Below the pieces are notes generated by a model, which did not search any database, was not told the DNA's origin, and saw nothing but the letters and a program-made list of their open reading frames with translations. A program made the position numbers and the translations under genes. DNA of 64,000 nt from Corynebacterium sp. 21KM1197 (GTDB lineage: Bacteria > Actinomycetota > Actinomycetes > Mycobacteriales > Mycobacteriaceae): NCBI RefSeq assembly GCF_033783015.1, contig NZ_CP123907.1, forward strand, positions 1,488,001 through 1,552,000, given 5' to 3'. Shown one piece after another: positions 56,339 to 64,000 of the stretch; the first letter of the stretch is position 1; every line of letters starts with the position of its first letter.

Positions 56339-57721
56339 TTCCTCCTGCCGAGTCAGCCAGTCACCCCAGTCCAGGCTGTCCACCGGGTCGGCGGGGCGCA
56401 GGTCGGGATCGTCGTGGGCAAAGGTGCGGGTGCGCCCCGCCTTGGTAGTGCGGGTTTCAAAGCGCACGGTCACAATCCCATGCCCGCTGCCCTGCACCCA
56501 GCCGTGCCCGTATTCGGGGTGGTAGACGTCCTCGGTGGCGTACCACCCGGCGGGCGGGGCCTCGACGCTCACCGCCTGGGGTTCCGTCTCCCCCGGTATC
56601 GCGGCCACGCCCACCTCGTAATCGTTATCGGCGCGCTCCGGCACGGAGATGTGCTGTTCCAATTCCGGGAAGAGCACGTCCTGGCGCGCGGTTTCCAGCC
56701 CGGAGTACCCCACCCCCACCAGGCGAATGGGCCCCACCTCGTCTGGGTAGCGCACCAGCCTCTTGGCGGTGGCGTGCAGGGTCTCGGGGTTATCGGTGGC
56801 ATAGGGCAGGGTGGCCGAGCGCGATTCGATGTGAAAGTCCGCCATGCGCAGTTTCACGGTGACGGTGCGAGCCCCACGGCCGTCGTTAAGCAACCTGCGG
56901 TGCGCCCCCTGGGCCGCGCGCTCAATGGCTGCATCGACCTCCACGCGGGTGAGTAAATCCCGGGGGTAGGTGTGCTCGGCGGATATTTGCTTGGCCTCGG
57001 CGCGCGGCTGCACCGGGCGGTCATCGTGCCCGCGCGCGAGGTGCCATAGTTGCAGGCCCAGGGTGGAACCCAGGGTGATCTCCACCTCGCGCTGGGTTAG
57101 CGCGGCGAGATCACCGATGGTGTTCACGCCCACGGCCCGCAGTTTGTTCTGGGTCACCGGCCCGGCACCCCAGAGTTTTCCCACGTCCAGGGGGTGCAGC
57201 ATCTCGATCTGACGCTCCACCGGGATCACATACATGCCGTCCGGCTTGGCCTCCCCGGAGCCGATCTTGGCGTACTGCTTGCCCGAACCCGCGCCGATGG
57301 AGGAGGGCAGGCCGGTTTCCTCGCGGATCGCCTCGCGCAGGCGGTTGCCCCATTCCTCCACCTCCGCCGCGCTGGCTCCCACCAGTTCCTCGGGTTCGAG
57401 GAATGCCTCGTCCACGGAGAGCTGTTCGATTACCCCCGCGTAGCGCCGAACGATCTGGAACACCCGGCGCGAGGCGGTGGCATACACCGCCCGGCGCGGC
57501 TTGACCAACACGGCGCGATAGCCCACCAGGGCGGCGGCGCGGTGGGTGGGCATGGCGGAGTGCGCGCCAAAGCGACGGGCCTCGTAGGAGGCACCGGCCA
57601 CCACGCCGCGCCCGTCCACGCCCGCCACGAGCACGGGACGCCCCCGCAGCGTGGGGCGGGTGAGTTGCTCGCAGGAAGCGTAAAAGGCGTCCATATCAAT
57701 ATGAAGAACCCAACGCTGCAT
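56333..57721 (-). CDS. dinB: DNA polymerase IV
   Basis: 462 residues. Y-family lesion-bypass polymerase with catalytic HIDMDAFYASCEQL, YEARRFGAHSAMP, and SVDEAFLEPEEL; helix-hairpin-helix VGKLWGAGPVTQNKLRAVG; little finger from about 240. A 100-residue C-terminal extension with acidic and Pro-rich sequence beyond the little finger may lack a canonical clamp-binding motif. A LexA-like box lies 33 bp upstream. It converges on the fic remnant. Confidence 0.93.
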   Translation of the reverse strand: MQRWVLHIDMDAFYASCEQLTRPTLRGRPVLVAGVDGRGVVAGASYEARRFGAHSAMPTHRAAALVGYRAVLVKPRRAVYATASRRVFQIVRRYAGVIEQLSVDEAFLEPEELVGASAAEVEEWGNRLREAIREETGLPSSIGAGSGKQYAKIGSGEAKPDGMYVIPVERQIEMLHPLDVGKLWGAGPVTQNKLRAVGVNTIGDLAALTQREVEITLGSTLGLQLWHLARGHDDRPVQPRAEAKQISAEHTYPRDLLTRVEVDAAIERAAQGAHRRLLNDGRGARTVTVKLRMADFHIESRSATLPYATDNPETLHATAKRLVRYPDEVGPIRLVGVGYSGLETARQDVLFPELEQHISVPERADNDYEVGVAAIPGETEPQAVSVEAPPAGWYATEDVYHPEYGHGWVQGSGHGIVTVRFETRTTKAGRTRTFAHDDPDLRPADPVDSLDWGDWLTRQEEL

Positions 57722-57753
57722 ACCTGTGAGGATACGGCACCCGCCGACATTTG

Positions 57754-57769
57754 TCGATCATATGTGCGA
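57754..57769. promoter_or_regulatory. Candidate LexA (SOS) box upstream of dinB
   Basis: TCGATCATATGTGCGA agrees with the Gram-positive/actinobacterial LexA consensus (TCGAAC-A-NNN-GTTCGA) at 11 of 13 fixed positions, with mismatches at positions 5 and 13. It is 33 bp from the dinB start. Imperfect dyad around CATATG. Confidence 0.55.
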
Positions 57770-57869
57770 AAGCGTCTCGCCGCCCCAGCTCGGGCACCCG
57801 CGCGGCACATCTACGCGGCGCACCCGCGCGCCCGACCCCCAGCACCCGGATACCGCCCGCCCCTCTCGC

Positions 57870-59258
57870 CTAAGCGCCCCACCCCTCCGTGGCATCGCGC
57901 ACCTCGCCGTAGCGCTCCACCACCTCGGGGCAAAACTCCCCCTCATATACCCGGTGCTCCCCGCCCGCCCACCTCGGCGGGGCCTCCCCTCCGGCCAGCG
58001 CCCAGGCCGCCTGACGGGCCGCACCCAGGGCCACGTACTCGCGCGGCTCGGGCACCACCACCGGCACCCCAAAGATCGCGGGTGCCACCGCGCGGATCGC
58101 CCCCGAGCGCGCCGCACCGCCAATCAGCAGCAGGCGGCGCGTGCGCACCCCGGTCGCCCGTTCCAGGGCACTCACGGCGTCGCGCAGGGAGCACAGCAGC
58201 CCCTCCACCACGGCGCGGGCCATGTCCTCGCGGCGGGTGTTCGTGGTGATCCCCTTAAATACCCCGGTGGCCTGCGGACGGTTGGGGGTGCGCTCCCCGT
58301 CCAGGTACGGCAGCAGGCTCACGCCACGTGCCCCGGGTTCCGCCGCCAGCGCCAGGCGGGATAGTTCTGCGTGATCCACGCCCATGAGGGTGGCGGCGAA
58401 GTCCAGCACCCGCGCCCCGTTGAGCGTGCAGGCCAGGGGCAGGTAGCGGCCGGTGGCGTCGCAAAAGCCTGCCACCAGGCCGGTGCCATCGCTGACCGCC
58501 GCATCCACCACGGCGCTGGCCACCCCGGAGGTGCCCAGGGAGACGCACACGTCACCCGATTGCAGGTCAAGTCCCAGGGCGGCGGCCATGTTATCCCCGG
58601 TTCCCGGCGCGATCACCGCGCCGGAGGCGGTGCGCCCCACGACCTCGGCGGGGTCCGCGAGGTGCGGCAGGTCCACCTCCCGCCCCAGGTAGCCCCCCGC
58701 GAGGTCGGGTAGCCAGCGGCGGCGCTCCGGGGAGTAGTAACCGGTGCCGGAGGCGTCGCCGTGGTCGGTGGCATAACCGCTGCGCCGCTCGCCCAGGTGC
58801 CAGGTGAGGTAATCGTGCGGAAGCAGCACCGCCCGGGTGCGCCGCGCGTTTTCCGGTTCGTGCTCGCGCAGCCAGCGCAGTTTCGCCCCAGTAAAGGAGG
58901 CCACCATGACGCTGCCCACCGCGTGGGCGCAGTCCTGCGGGCCGCCGAGTTCCGCCACGATCTTTTCCGCCTGGGGCGCAGCAGCGGTGTCATTCCATAA
59001 CATCGCAGGCCGCACCGGCTCGCCGGAACCGTCCAAGGCCACCATGCCGTGCTGCTGCCCCGCCACGGCCACGGCCTCGGCGCGATCCAGGAGCCCCTCG
59101 GTGGCGCGGCGCAGGGCGCTCAACCATTCCCAGGGATCCACCTGGGTGCCTGCGGGGTGGCTGGCGCGCCCCTCGTCGATCACCCGGCCCGTTTCCGCCT
59201 CCACCAGCAGGGCCTTGCAGGATTGGGTGGAGGAATCTATGCCTAGCACCAGCGTCAT
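57870..59258 (-). CDS. xylB: Xylulokinase
   Basis: 462 residues, FGGY family. LVLGIDSSTQSCKALLVE (phosphate 1), QQHGMVALDGSGEPVRPAMLWND (sugar-binding), GTGDNMAAALGLDLQSGDVCVSLGTSG (phosphate 2), and LLLIGGAARSGAIRAVAPAIFGVPV (adenosine). It makes xylulose 5-phosphate from D-xylulose, product of arabitol oxidation by MtlD. It overlaps atlR by 4 bases (ATGA), and both are read away from rbtT-mtlD. Confidence 0.92.
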   Translation of the reverse strand: MTLVLGIDSSTQSCKALLVEAETGRVIDEGRASHPAGTQVDPWEWLSALRRATEGLLDRAEAVAVAGQQHGMVALDGSGEPVRPAMLWNDTAAAPQAEKIVAELGGPQDCAHAVGSVMVASFTGAKLRWLREHEPENARRTRAVLLPHDYLTWHLGERRSGYATDHGDASGTGYYSPERRRWLPDLAGGYLGREVDLPHLADPAEVVGRTASGAVIAPGTGDNMAAALGLDLQSGDVCVSLGTSGVASAVVDAAVSDGTGLVAGFCDATGRYLPLACTLNGARVLDFAATLMGVDHAELSRLALAAEPGARGVSLLPYLDGERTPNRPQATGVFKGITTNTRREDMARAVVEGLLCSLRDAVSALERATGVRTRRLLLIGGAARSGAIRAVAPAIFGVPVVVPEPREYVALGAARQAAWALAGGEAPPRWAGGEHRVYEGEFCPEVVERYGEVRDATEGWGA

Positions 59259-60085
59259 GGGGTTGTCCTTTCTCGGGTTTCCGCCGCCACCGGCCGGGGT
59301 GCGGCCACCAGGTGCAGGCGCGCCCCGCTGGCCTCCATGCGGGCCAGGGTCTCATCATCAACGTGGGAGTCCACCACGATCTCATCAAATTCTGTCAAAT
59401 CCGCCACGCGATGCACGCCGGGGGCACCGGCCTTGGTGGAGTCGCACACCAGTATCCGCCGTTGCCCCACCCGCACGCAGGCAGTTTTGGTGCGCGCGGC
59501 CTCCTCATCGGGGTGATAGAGCGCCCCCGAGCGCACGCTGGTGGTGGAGATAAGGGATACGTCCGCGCTCAGCCCGGCCATCTGCTGGCAGGTGGCGGTG
59601 CCCAGGAAGGAATCAGTGGTGGGCACGTACCTCCCGCCCAGCCCGATGAGCGCGGTGCCCGGCATGGTGCGCGAGAACACGCCGAGCAGGGAGAGGGAGT
59701 GCGTGATGATCGCCGCCGGATTCACCGCCGGTAGCAGCGGGGCTATCGCCCCCACCGTGGTCGAGTCATCGAGCGCCAGTACCTCGCCGGGGCTCAGCAG
59801 TTCCCGCACTCGCCGCGCCAGCGCGGTCTTGGTCTCCGCGTTGGCGGCGCGTCGCACCGCCACATCGCGCTCCACCAGGGGCATTGCTAATCGACGCACC
59901 CCGCCGCGCACCCTTTCCACGCTCCCCTGCTGCGCCAGGGCGTCGAGGTCGCGGTGCATGGTCATGGCGCTGACCTCGAAGCGCTCGGCCAGGGCATCCA
60001 GCCTGGCGGTGCCCGTGGCGGTGGCGGCCAGGTATTCCAGGATCGCCGCCTGCCGGGCCTCGGGCCCTCCTACGGGGTGCTCCAT
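59255..60085 (-). CDS. atlR: DeoR family regulator of arabitol/mannitol genes
   Basis: About 276 residues. N-terminal DeoR helix-turn-helix with GTARLDALAERFEVSAMTMHRDLDALAQQGSVERVRGGV; C-terminal sugar-phosphate sensor domain with LALDDSTTVGAIAPLL and ILVCDSTKAGAPGVHRVADL. The gene order xylB-atlR//rbtT-mtlD matches the C. glutamicum locus, in which AtlR represses rbtT, mtlD and xylB and is relieved by arabitol or mannitol. ATG at 60085 has GGGAGG nine bases before it; GTG 60106 is the longer possibility. Confidence 0.85.
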   Translation of the reverse strand: MEHPVGGPEARQAAILEYLAATATGTARLDALAERFEVSAMTMHRDLDALAQQGSVERVRGGVRRLAMPLVERDVAVRRAANAETKTALARRVRELLSPGEVLALDDSTTVGAIAPLLPAVNPAAIITHSLSLLGVFSRTMPGTALIGLGGRYVPTTDSFLGTATCQQMAGLSADVSLISTTSVRSGALYHPDEEAARTKTACVRVGQRRILVCDSTKAGAPGVHRVADLTEFDEIVVDSHVDDETLARMEASGARLHLVAAPRPVAAETRERTTP

Positions 60086-60106
60086 GCTCTCCATCCTCCC
60101 TGACAC

Positions 60107-60217
60107 TTACCCGCACAAGAACTCACATTTTTCATCATACCAATGTTGATTTTTGTGAGATTGATGTTAGGTTATGAGAATCTGGTAACCCACCTCACGT
60201 CAAGAAAGGTGCCCTCC
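60107..60217. promoter_or_regulatory. Divergent atlR/rbtT control region
   Basis: 111 A/T-rich bases. CTCACA (60122-60127) and TGTGAG (60154-60159) form a spaced dyad, and ATTGATGTTA near 60160-60170 echoes CAATGTTGAT at 60141-60150. These are candidate sites for the DeoR-type repressor. Confidence 0.5.
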
Positions 60218-61552
60218 ATGCCACCTTCCCCCACGCCACCCACTCCCCCCGCACCACAGCCCCAGGGCCTCCTGGAACGCCTGCACATTCCCCGGCCCCT
60301 GATCTGGGGCTTTGTGGGCCTGACCATCTTCATGATCGGTGACGGCGTAGAAACCAATATCCTGGAGCCCTTCCTCAGCGATGAGCACGGCTTCAACGTC
60401 AGTTCCGCCGGAAAACTGGTCACGGTGTACGGCGTGGCGGTGGCCATCGCCGCGTTCTTCGCCGCCGCGCTCTCCGATCTCCTGGGGCCGCGCAAGGTCA
60501 TGATCCTCGGCGCGGTCACCTGGGTGGTATTCCAACTGGGCTTCCTCTGCCTGGCGCTCACCACGGATAACACCGCCTTGATCTACCTCTTCTACGGCCT
60601 GCGCGGCTTCGGCTACCCACTCTTTGCCTATGGCTTCCTGGTGTGGATCACCGCCACCGCGCCCGCCCATCAGCTGGCCAGCGGCGTCGGCTGGTTCTAC
60701 GTGGCCTTTTCCGCCGGCCTGCCCACCCTGGGCGCGCTTACCGCCACGATCTCCATGAGCCTCTTCGATCTCACCTATTACCAAACGCTCTGGGTCTCCC
60801 TAGTGCTCGTGCTCATCGGCTCCCTCGTGGTCTTTCTCGGCGTGCAGGAGCAGCGCGGGCGCGGCCCCCTGGTGGAGAACGCCTCCGACGTCGGTGCCAC
60901 CCTCTCCCGGGGATTCGCCCTGCTCTTCCGCGACCGTCGGGCGCGATTCGTGGCCTATATCCGCACGATCAATTCCATTCCCACCTACGCGATGGCGGTG
61001 TTCTTCCCCGCCTACTTCCACGATGATCTGAACTGGCCCCGCTCCTGGTTCCTCATTCTCACCGCCGTGATCTACGCGGTGAACCTCCCCTTCAACCCCA
61101 TCTACGGCCGCGTGGGCGATCGCTTTGGCTGGTGGCGCACCATGATCTGGGCCGGGCCGGTGTGCTGCACCATCACCCTGGGGCTGGTGTACTTCACCCC
61201 GATGATCGCCCTCAATAGCGGCCTGGACGATCGCACCGCCTTTGGCCTCACCCTGGTGGCGGGCGCGCTCTTTGGCATCGCGCTGGCCGGGTACGTGCCG
61301 CTCTCCCCCATCGCCGTGGCCCTTGATCCCAAGCACCCCGGCGCGGCCATGTCCGCCTATAACCTCGGCGTGGGCGGCGCGGTGGCAATGGGCCCGCTGC
61401 TGGTGGCCATCTTCCACCCGCTGATCGGGGCCACCGGCCTGATCCTGCTCATGATGGGCCTCTTTGTGCTGGCAGGCCTCATGTGCCTGGCGTTCAAGGG
61501 CCTGCAACCCGGCTTCGATGGCGTTCCCGCCACGGCCTCCCTGACCGATTAA
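60218..61552 (+). CDS. rbtT: MFS transporter for polyols (ribitol/arabitol-like)
   Basis: 444 residues. After a Pro-rich N-terminus (PPSPTPPTPPAPQPQG), twelve helices with WGFVGLTIFMIGDGVETNILEPFL, DLLGPRKVMILG, and the late GYVPLSPIAVALDPKHPGAAMSAYN. In C. glutamicum the same gene imports D-arabitol and mannitol. ATG at 60218 with AAAGG eight bases before it. It leads into mtlD with an 18-base gap. Confidence 0.85.
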   Translation: MPPSPTPPTPPAPQPQGLLERLHIPRPLIWGFVGLTIFMIGDGVETNILEPFLSDEHGFNVSSAGKLVTVYGVAVAIAAFFAAALSDLLGPRKVMILGAVTWVVFQLGFLCLALTTDNTALIYLFYGLRGFGYPLFAYGFLVWITATAPAHQLASGVGWFYVAFSAGLPTLGALTATISMSLFDLTYYQTLWVSLVLVLIGSLVVFLGVQEQRGRGPLVENASDVGATLSRGFALLFRDRRARFVAYIRTINSIPTYAMAVFFPAYFHDDLNWPRSWFLILTAVIYAVNLPFNPIYGRVGDRFGWWRTMIWAGPVCCTITLGLVYFTPMIALNSGLDDRTAFGLTLVAGALFGIALAGYVPLSPIAVALDPKHPGAAMSAYNLGVGGAVAMGPLLVAIFHPLIGATGLILLMMGLFVLAGLMCLAFKGLQPGFDGVPATASLTD

Positions 61553-61569
61553 TACTTAAGGAGAAAACC

Positions 61570-63036
61570 ATGTCCCTCCCGCACCTTGGCACCGCCACCC
61601 TGGATAGCCTCGATTCCCCCGAGGTCACCCTGCCCGCCTATGACCGCTCCCGGGTCACCCCCGGGATCGTGCACATCGGCGTGGGTGGCTTTCACCGCGC
61701 CCACCAGGCCCGGTACCTCGATGACCTCATGAACACCGGCCAGGCCCTGGACTTTGGCATCGTGGGCATGGGCGTCATGCCCTCCGATTCCCGCATGCGC
61801 GACGCCCTGGCCAGCCAGGATTACCTGTACACCCTGGTGGAAAAGGCCCCCTCGGGCAAGCAGCACGCCCGCGTGATCGGCTCCATCATCGACTACGTCT
61901 TTGCCCCCGAGGACCCCCGCGCCGCCGTGGCCCGCCTGGTGGACCCCGCCATTCGCATCGTCTCCCTCACCGTCACCGAGGGCGGCTACGCCCTGGATAC
62001 CAATCCTCACGTGGCGGCGGACGTGGCCGCCCTGCGCGCCGGAAATACGGAGGAACTGCGCACGTTCTTTGGCCTCATCACCGCCGCGCTGATGGAGCAC
62101 CGCCGCCGGGAAAACACCCCTTTTACCATCATGAGCTGCGATAATATCCAGGGCAACGGGGAGATGGCGCGGGAGATGTTCCTGCGCTTTGCCGCCCAGG
62201 TGGACGAGGACCTAGCCGATTGGATCAAACAGCGCGTGGCCTTCCCCAACTCGATGGTGGATCGCATTACCCCGGAGACCACGGAGGCCGACCACGCCGA
62301 GGTGGCCGAGCGCTATGGCTATACCGACGCCTGGCCCGTGGTGTGCGAGGACTTCACCCAGTGGGTGCTGGAGGATTCCTTCAGCGCCGAGCGCCCCGCC
62401 TATGAGGAGGCCGGGGTGCAGGTGGTGGCGGACGTGGTGCCCTATGAGTTGATGAAGCTGCGCCTGCTCAACGCCTCCCACCAGGGCCTGTGTTACTTCG
62501 GCTACCTCGCCGGGCACCGGCTGGTGCATGACGTGGTGCGCGATGAAGCCTTTTCCCGCTTCCTGCTCGCCTACATGGAACAGGAGGCCACCCCCTCGCT
62601 GCGTCCGCTGCCGGGCGTGGACCTAGAGGCGTACCGCCACCGGCTGATCGCCCGCTTTGGCAACGAGGCCGTCAAGGACACCGTGGCGCGCCTGTGCGCG
62701 GAGTCCTCCGATCGCATTCCCAAGTGGCTGATCCCGGTGATCCGGGAAAACCTCGCCGCGGGCCGCCCGGTGGAACTCAGCGCCGCCATCGTGGCCAGTT
62801 GGGCGCGCTACGCCGAGGGTACCGACGAGCAGGGCCAACCGATCACCGTGGTGGATCGTCTGGCGGAGCCGCTTCAGGAGCACGCCGCGAAGAACCGTGA
62901 GGATATTCTGGCATTCCTGCGCTATAGCGAGGTCTTTGGCGATCTCATCGACCAGCCCGCCTTCACCGAACCCTACGCCGCCACGCTGCGCTCCCTGCAC
63001 GAGCGCGGCGCGCAGGCCACCGTGGAGGCCCTTTAG
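61570..63036 (+). CDS. mtlD: Mannitol/D-arabinitol 2-dehydrogenase
   Basis: 488 residues, the size of long-chain polyol dehydrogenases. N-terminal NAD-binding GIVHIGVGGFHRAHQARYLDDL; C-terminal catalytic Lys-Asn-His in MKLRLLNASHQGLCYFGYLAG. It oxidises mannitol to fructose and arabitol to xylulose, the substrate of XylB. ATG at 61570 is preceded by AAGGAG. The stop codon overlaps the convergent flavoprotein gene. Confidence 0.93.
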   Translation: MSLPHLGTATLDSLDSPEVTLPAYDRSRVTPGIVHIGVGGFHRAHQARYLDDLMNTGQALDFGIVGMGVMPSDSRMRDALASQDYLYTLVEKAPSGKQHARVIGSIIDYVFAPEDPRAAVARLVDPAIRIVSLTVTEGGYALDTNPHVAADVAALRAGNTEELRTFFGLITAALMEHRRRENTPFTIMSCDNIQGNGEMAREMFLRFAAQVDEDLADWIKQRVAFPNSMVDRITPETTEADHAEVAERYGYTDAWPVVCEDFTQWVLEDSFSAERPAYEEAGVQVVADVVPYELMKLRLLNASHQGLCYFGYLAGHRLVHDVVRDEAFSRFLLAYMEQEATPSLRPLPGVDLEAYRHRLIARFGNEAVKDTVARLCAESSDRIPKWLIPVIRENLAAGRPVELSAAIVASWARYAEGTDEQGQPITVVDRLAEPLQEHAAKNREDILAFLRYSEVFGDLIDQPAFTEPYAATLRSLHERGAQATVEAL

Positions 63037-64000
63037 CCCAGCAGGGCGTTCAACACCTCGGAGCTGCTGGGGTGGGTATAGATCCCCGCCCCCAGCTCCG
63101 AGGCCGCCACGCCGTGCCGCATGGCCACCGCCACGGTGTTGATGAGTTCCTGGGAGTCCACGCAGTACAGGGTAGCGCCCAGGATACGATCATCCTCCTT
63201 ATCCACCAGGAACTTCGCCCGTCCCTGCGGCTGGCCCAGGATCTTGGGCCGGGGCATGATCGCAATGTCCTTAATATCTTGTGCCTTCACCTCCAGGGTA
63301 TGACCCCGGCGCTGGGTATCCTCGCGGGCCTCGTCCTCCCCCATGCCGATCTGCGCCAGGGGCGGCTGCACAAAGGTGGTGGTGGGATATACCCTGCCCT
63401 GAGTGCTGCGCTCACCGTCACCCCAGCGATGATCCAGGATCACCCGGTGATCGTCATAGGAGATGTACGTAAACTGCGGGCCACCCGTCACATCACCCAC
63501 CGCGTACACACCCGGAACGCTGGTACGCAGGTGCTCGTCCACCTCGATCGCGCCGCGCTCGGTGGTGGCAATCCCGGCCTTATCCAGGCCCAGCCCCTCG
63601 GTGGCCGGACGGCGGCCGATGGCCACCAGGGCGTAATCCGCCTCCACCTCGCCGCCGCCATGCCGCACGATCACGCTCGCGGACCCGGCGCGGAACTCCT
63701 CCACCCGCGCCCCGCTGATGATCTGGATCCCCTGCTCCTCCAGATCCCCCCGCACGGCTTGGGCAATGTCCCGGTCGTAGCGGCCCAGGAAGGTCTGCGC
63801 CCCGTCGAGCACCGTTACCTGGGTGCCAAACTGCGCAAACATCGTGGCAAACTCCAGGCCGATCGGCCCGCCGCCCACCACCGCCAGGCGCTGCGGGTAC
63901 TCGGGCACCCGCTGCACCTGGGTGGAGTCCAGCACTCGTCCCAGGTCTATGCCGGGGATTCCCGGCCGCACCGGCACCGCGCCGGTATTGATCACCACGG
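63033..64000 (-). CDS. FAD-dependent disulfide-oxidoreductase family protein, 5' end outside window
   Basis: Only the C-terminal ~322 residues are present. A second dinucleotide-binding motif LAVVGGGPIGLEFATMFAQFG; GVYAVGDVTGGPQF for FAD; and a C-terminal dimerisation domain with TTFVQPPLAQIGMGEDEAR. The tail IYTHPSSSEVLNALLG lacks the catalytic His-Glu HAHPTxxE (it has HPSSSE), as in RclA-like or mercuric-reductase-like proteins rather than lipoamide dehydrogenase. The N-terminal Cys pair cannot be seen, so the type is undecided. Confidence 0.82.
   Translation of the reverse strand, partial: VVINTGAVPVRPGIPGIDLGRVLDSTQVQRVPEYPQRLAVVGGGPIGLEFATMFAQFGTQVTVLDGAQTFLGRYDRDIAQAVRGDLEEQGIQIISGARVEEFRAGSASVIVRHGGGEVEADYALVAIGRRPATEGLGLDKAGIATTERGAIEVDEHLRTSVPGVYAVGDVTGGPQFTYISYDDHRVILDHRWGDGERSTQGRVYPTTTFVQPPLAQIGMGEDEAREDTQRRGHTLEVKAQDIKDIAIMPRPKILGQPQGRAKFLVDKEDDRILGATLYCVDSQELINTVAVAMRHGVAASELGAGIYTHPSSSEVLNALLG

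Noticed and set aside
57722..57869. GC-rich spacer between dinB and xylB as a gene
   Set aside because: Only Arg/Pro-rich shadow frames and no start with a Shine-Dalgarno; it is best read as the dinB promoter region and xylB 3' end.

Overview
The window looks like chromosomal DNA of a Corynebacterium or a very close mycolic-acid actinobacterium. It is GC-rich (except one island) and starts are often GTG. Gene order is typical of the genus: yceD next to a DivIVA-like gene; hisD-hisC-hisB-(small membrane protein)-(MFS)-hisH-hisA-hisN-hisF-hisI running into a Trp-associated membrane protein, a TrpC-like gene, lgt and pyk; lspA-rluD-dnaE1; and an arabitol/mannitol locus (xylB-atlR-rbtT-mtlD) like that of C. 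glutamicum. No rRNA, tRNA, CRISPR array or insertion sequence was recognised.

Layout. 1-4.5 kb: yceD (partial), a coiled-coil DivIVA-like gene, and a tightly packed five-gene operon (DUF4178, DUF2617, DUF4247, DUF350, membrane-fused spermidine-synthase-like protein). 4.6-6.8 kb: DUF6230/DUF6114 envelope pair. 7-12.6 kb: NADP glutamate dehydrogenase, glycerate kinase, an M20 aminoacylase and a thioredoxin-reductase-like flavoprotein. 12.6-25 kb: pyk, lgt, a degenerate TrpC paralogue and the histidine operon, all on the minus strand. 25-36.7 kb: a lipoprotein, an in-frame TetR/reductase fusion, an exonuclease-BRCT protein, a small alarmone synthetase, a 31-aa peptide gene, ilvA, a secreted hydrolase and a MerR/MFS divergon. 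36.7-46.1 kb: a lone ribbon-helix-helix gene, a NiaP-like transporter, dnaE1, rarD, rluD, lspA and a large lipoprotein.

46.2-53.6 kb is the most interesting part. Read on the minus strand, it encodes an MspA-type mycomembrane porin, a two-helix membrane protein, an exported protein, a proline-rich pre-toxin region, a C-terminal TNT (NAD+ glycohydrolase) toxin domain, a putative immunity gene, a second stand-alone TNT module with a paralogous immunity gene, and a small membrane protein. The toxin/immunity half is clearly richer in A and T than its surroundings, and the genes overlap or abut. I read this as a porin-linked polymorphic toxin locus of a mycomembrane bacterium. The toxin reading frame is broken by what looks like one missing base in a G run, and a similar break is possible between the exported protein and the pre-toxin.

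54-64 kb: an Ala/Pro-rich lipoprotein, asparaginase, a decayed fic gene, dinB with a candidate LexA box, the arabitol/mannitol operon, and a partial disulfide-oxidoreductase-family flavoprotein leaving the window.
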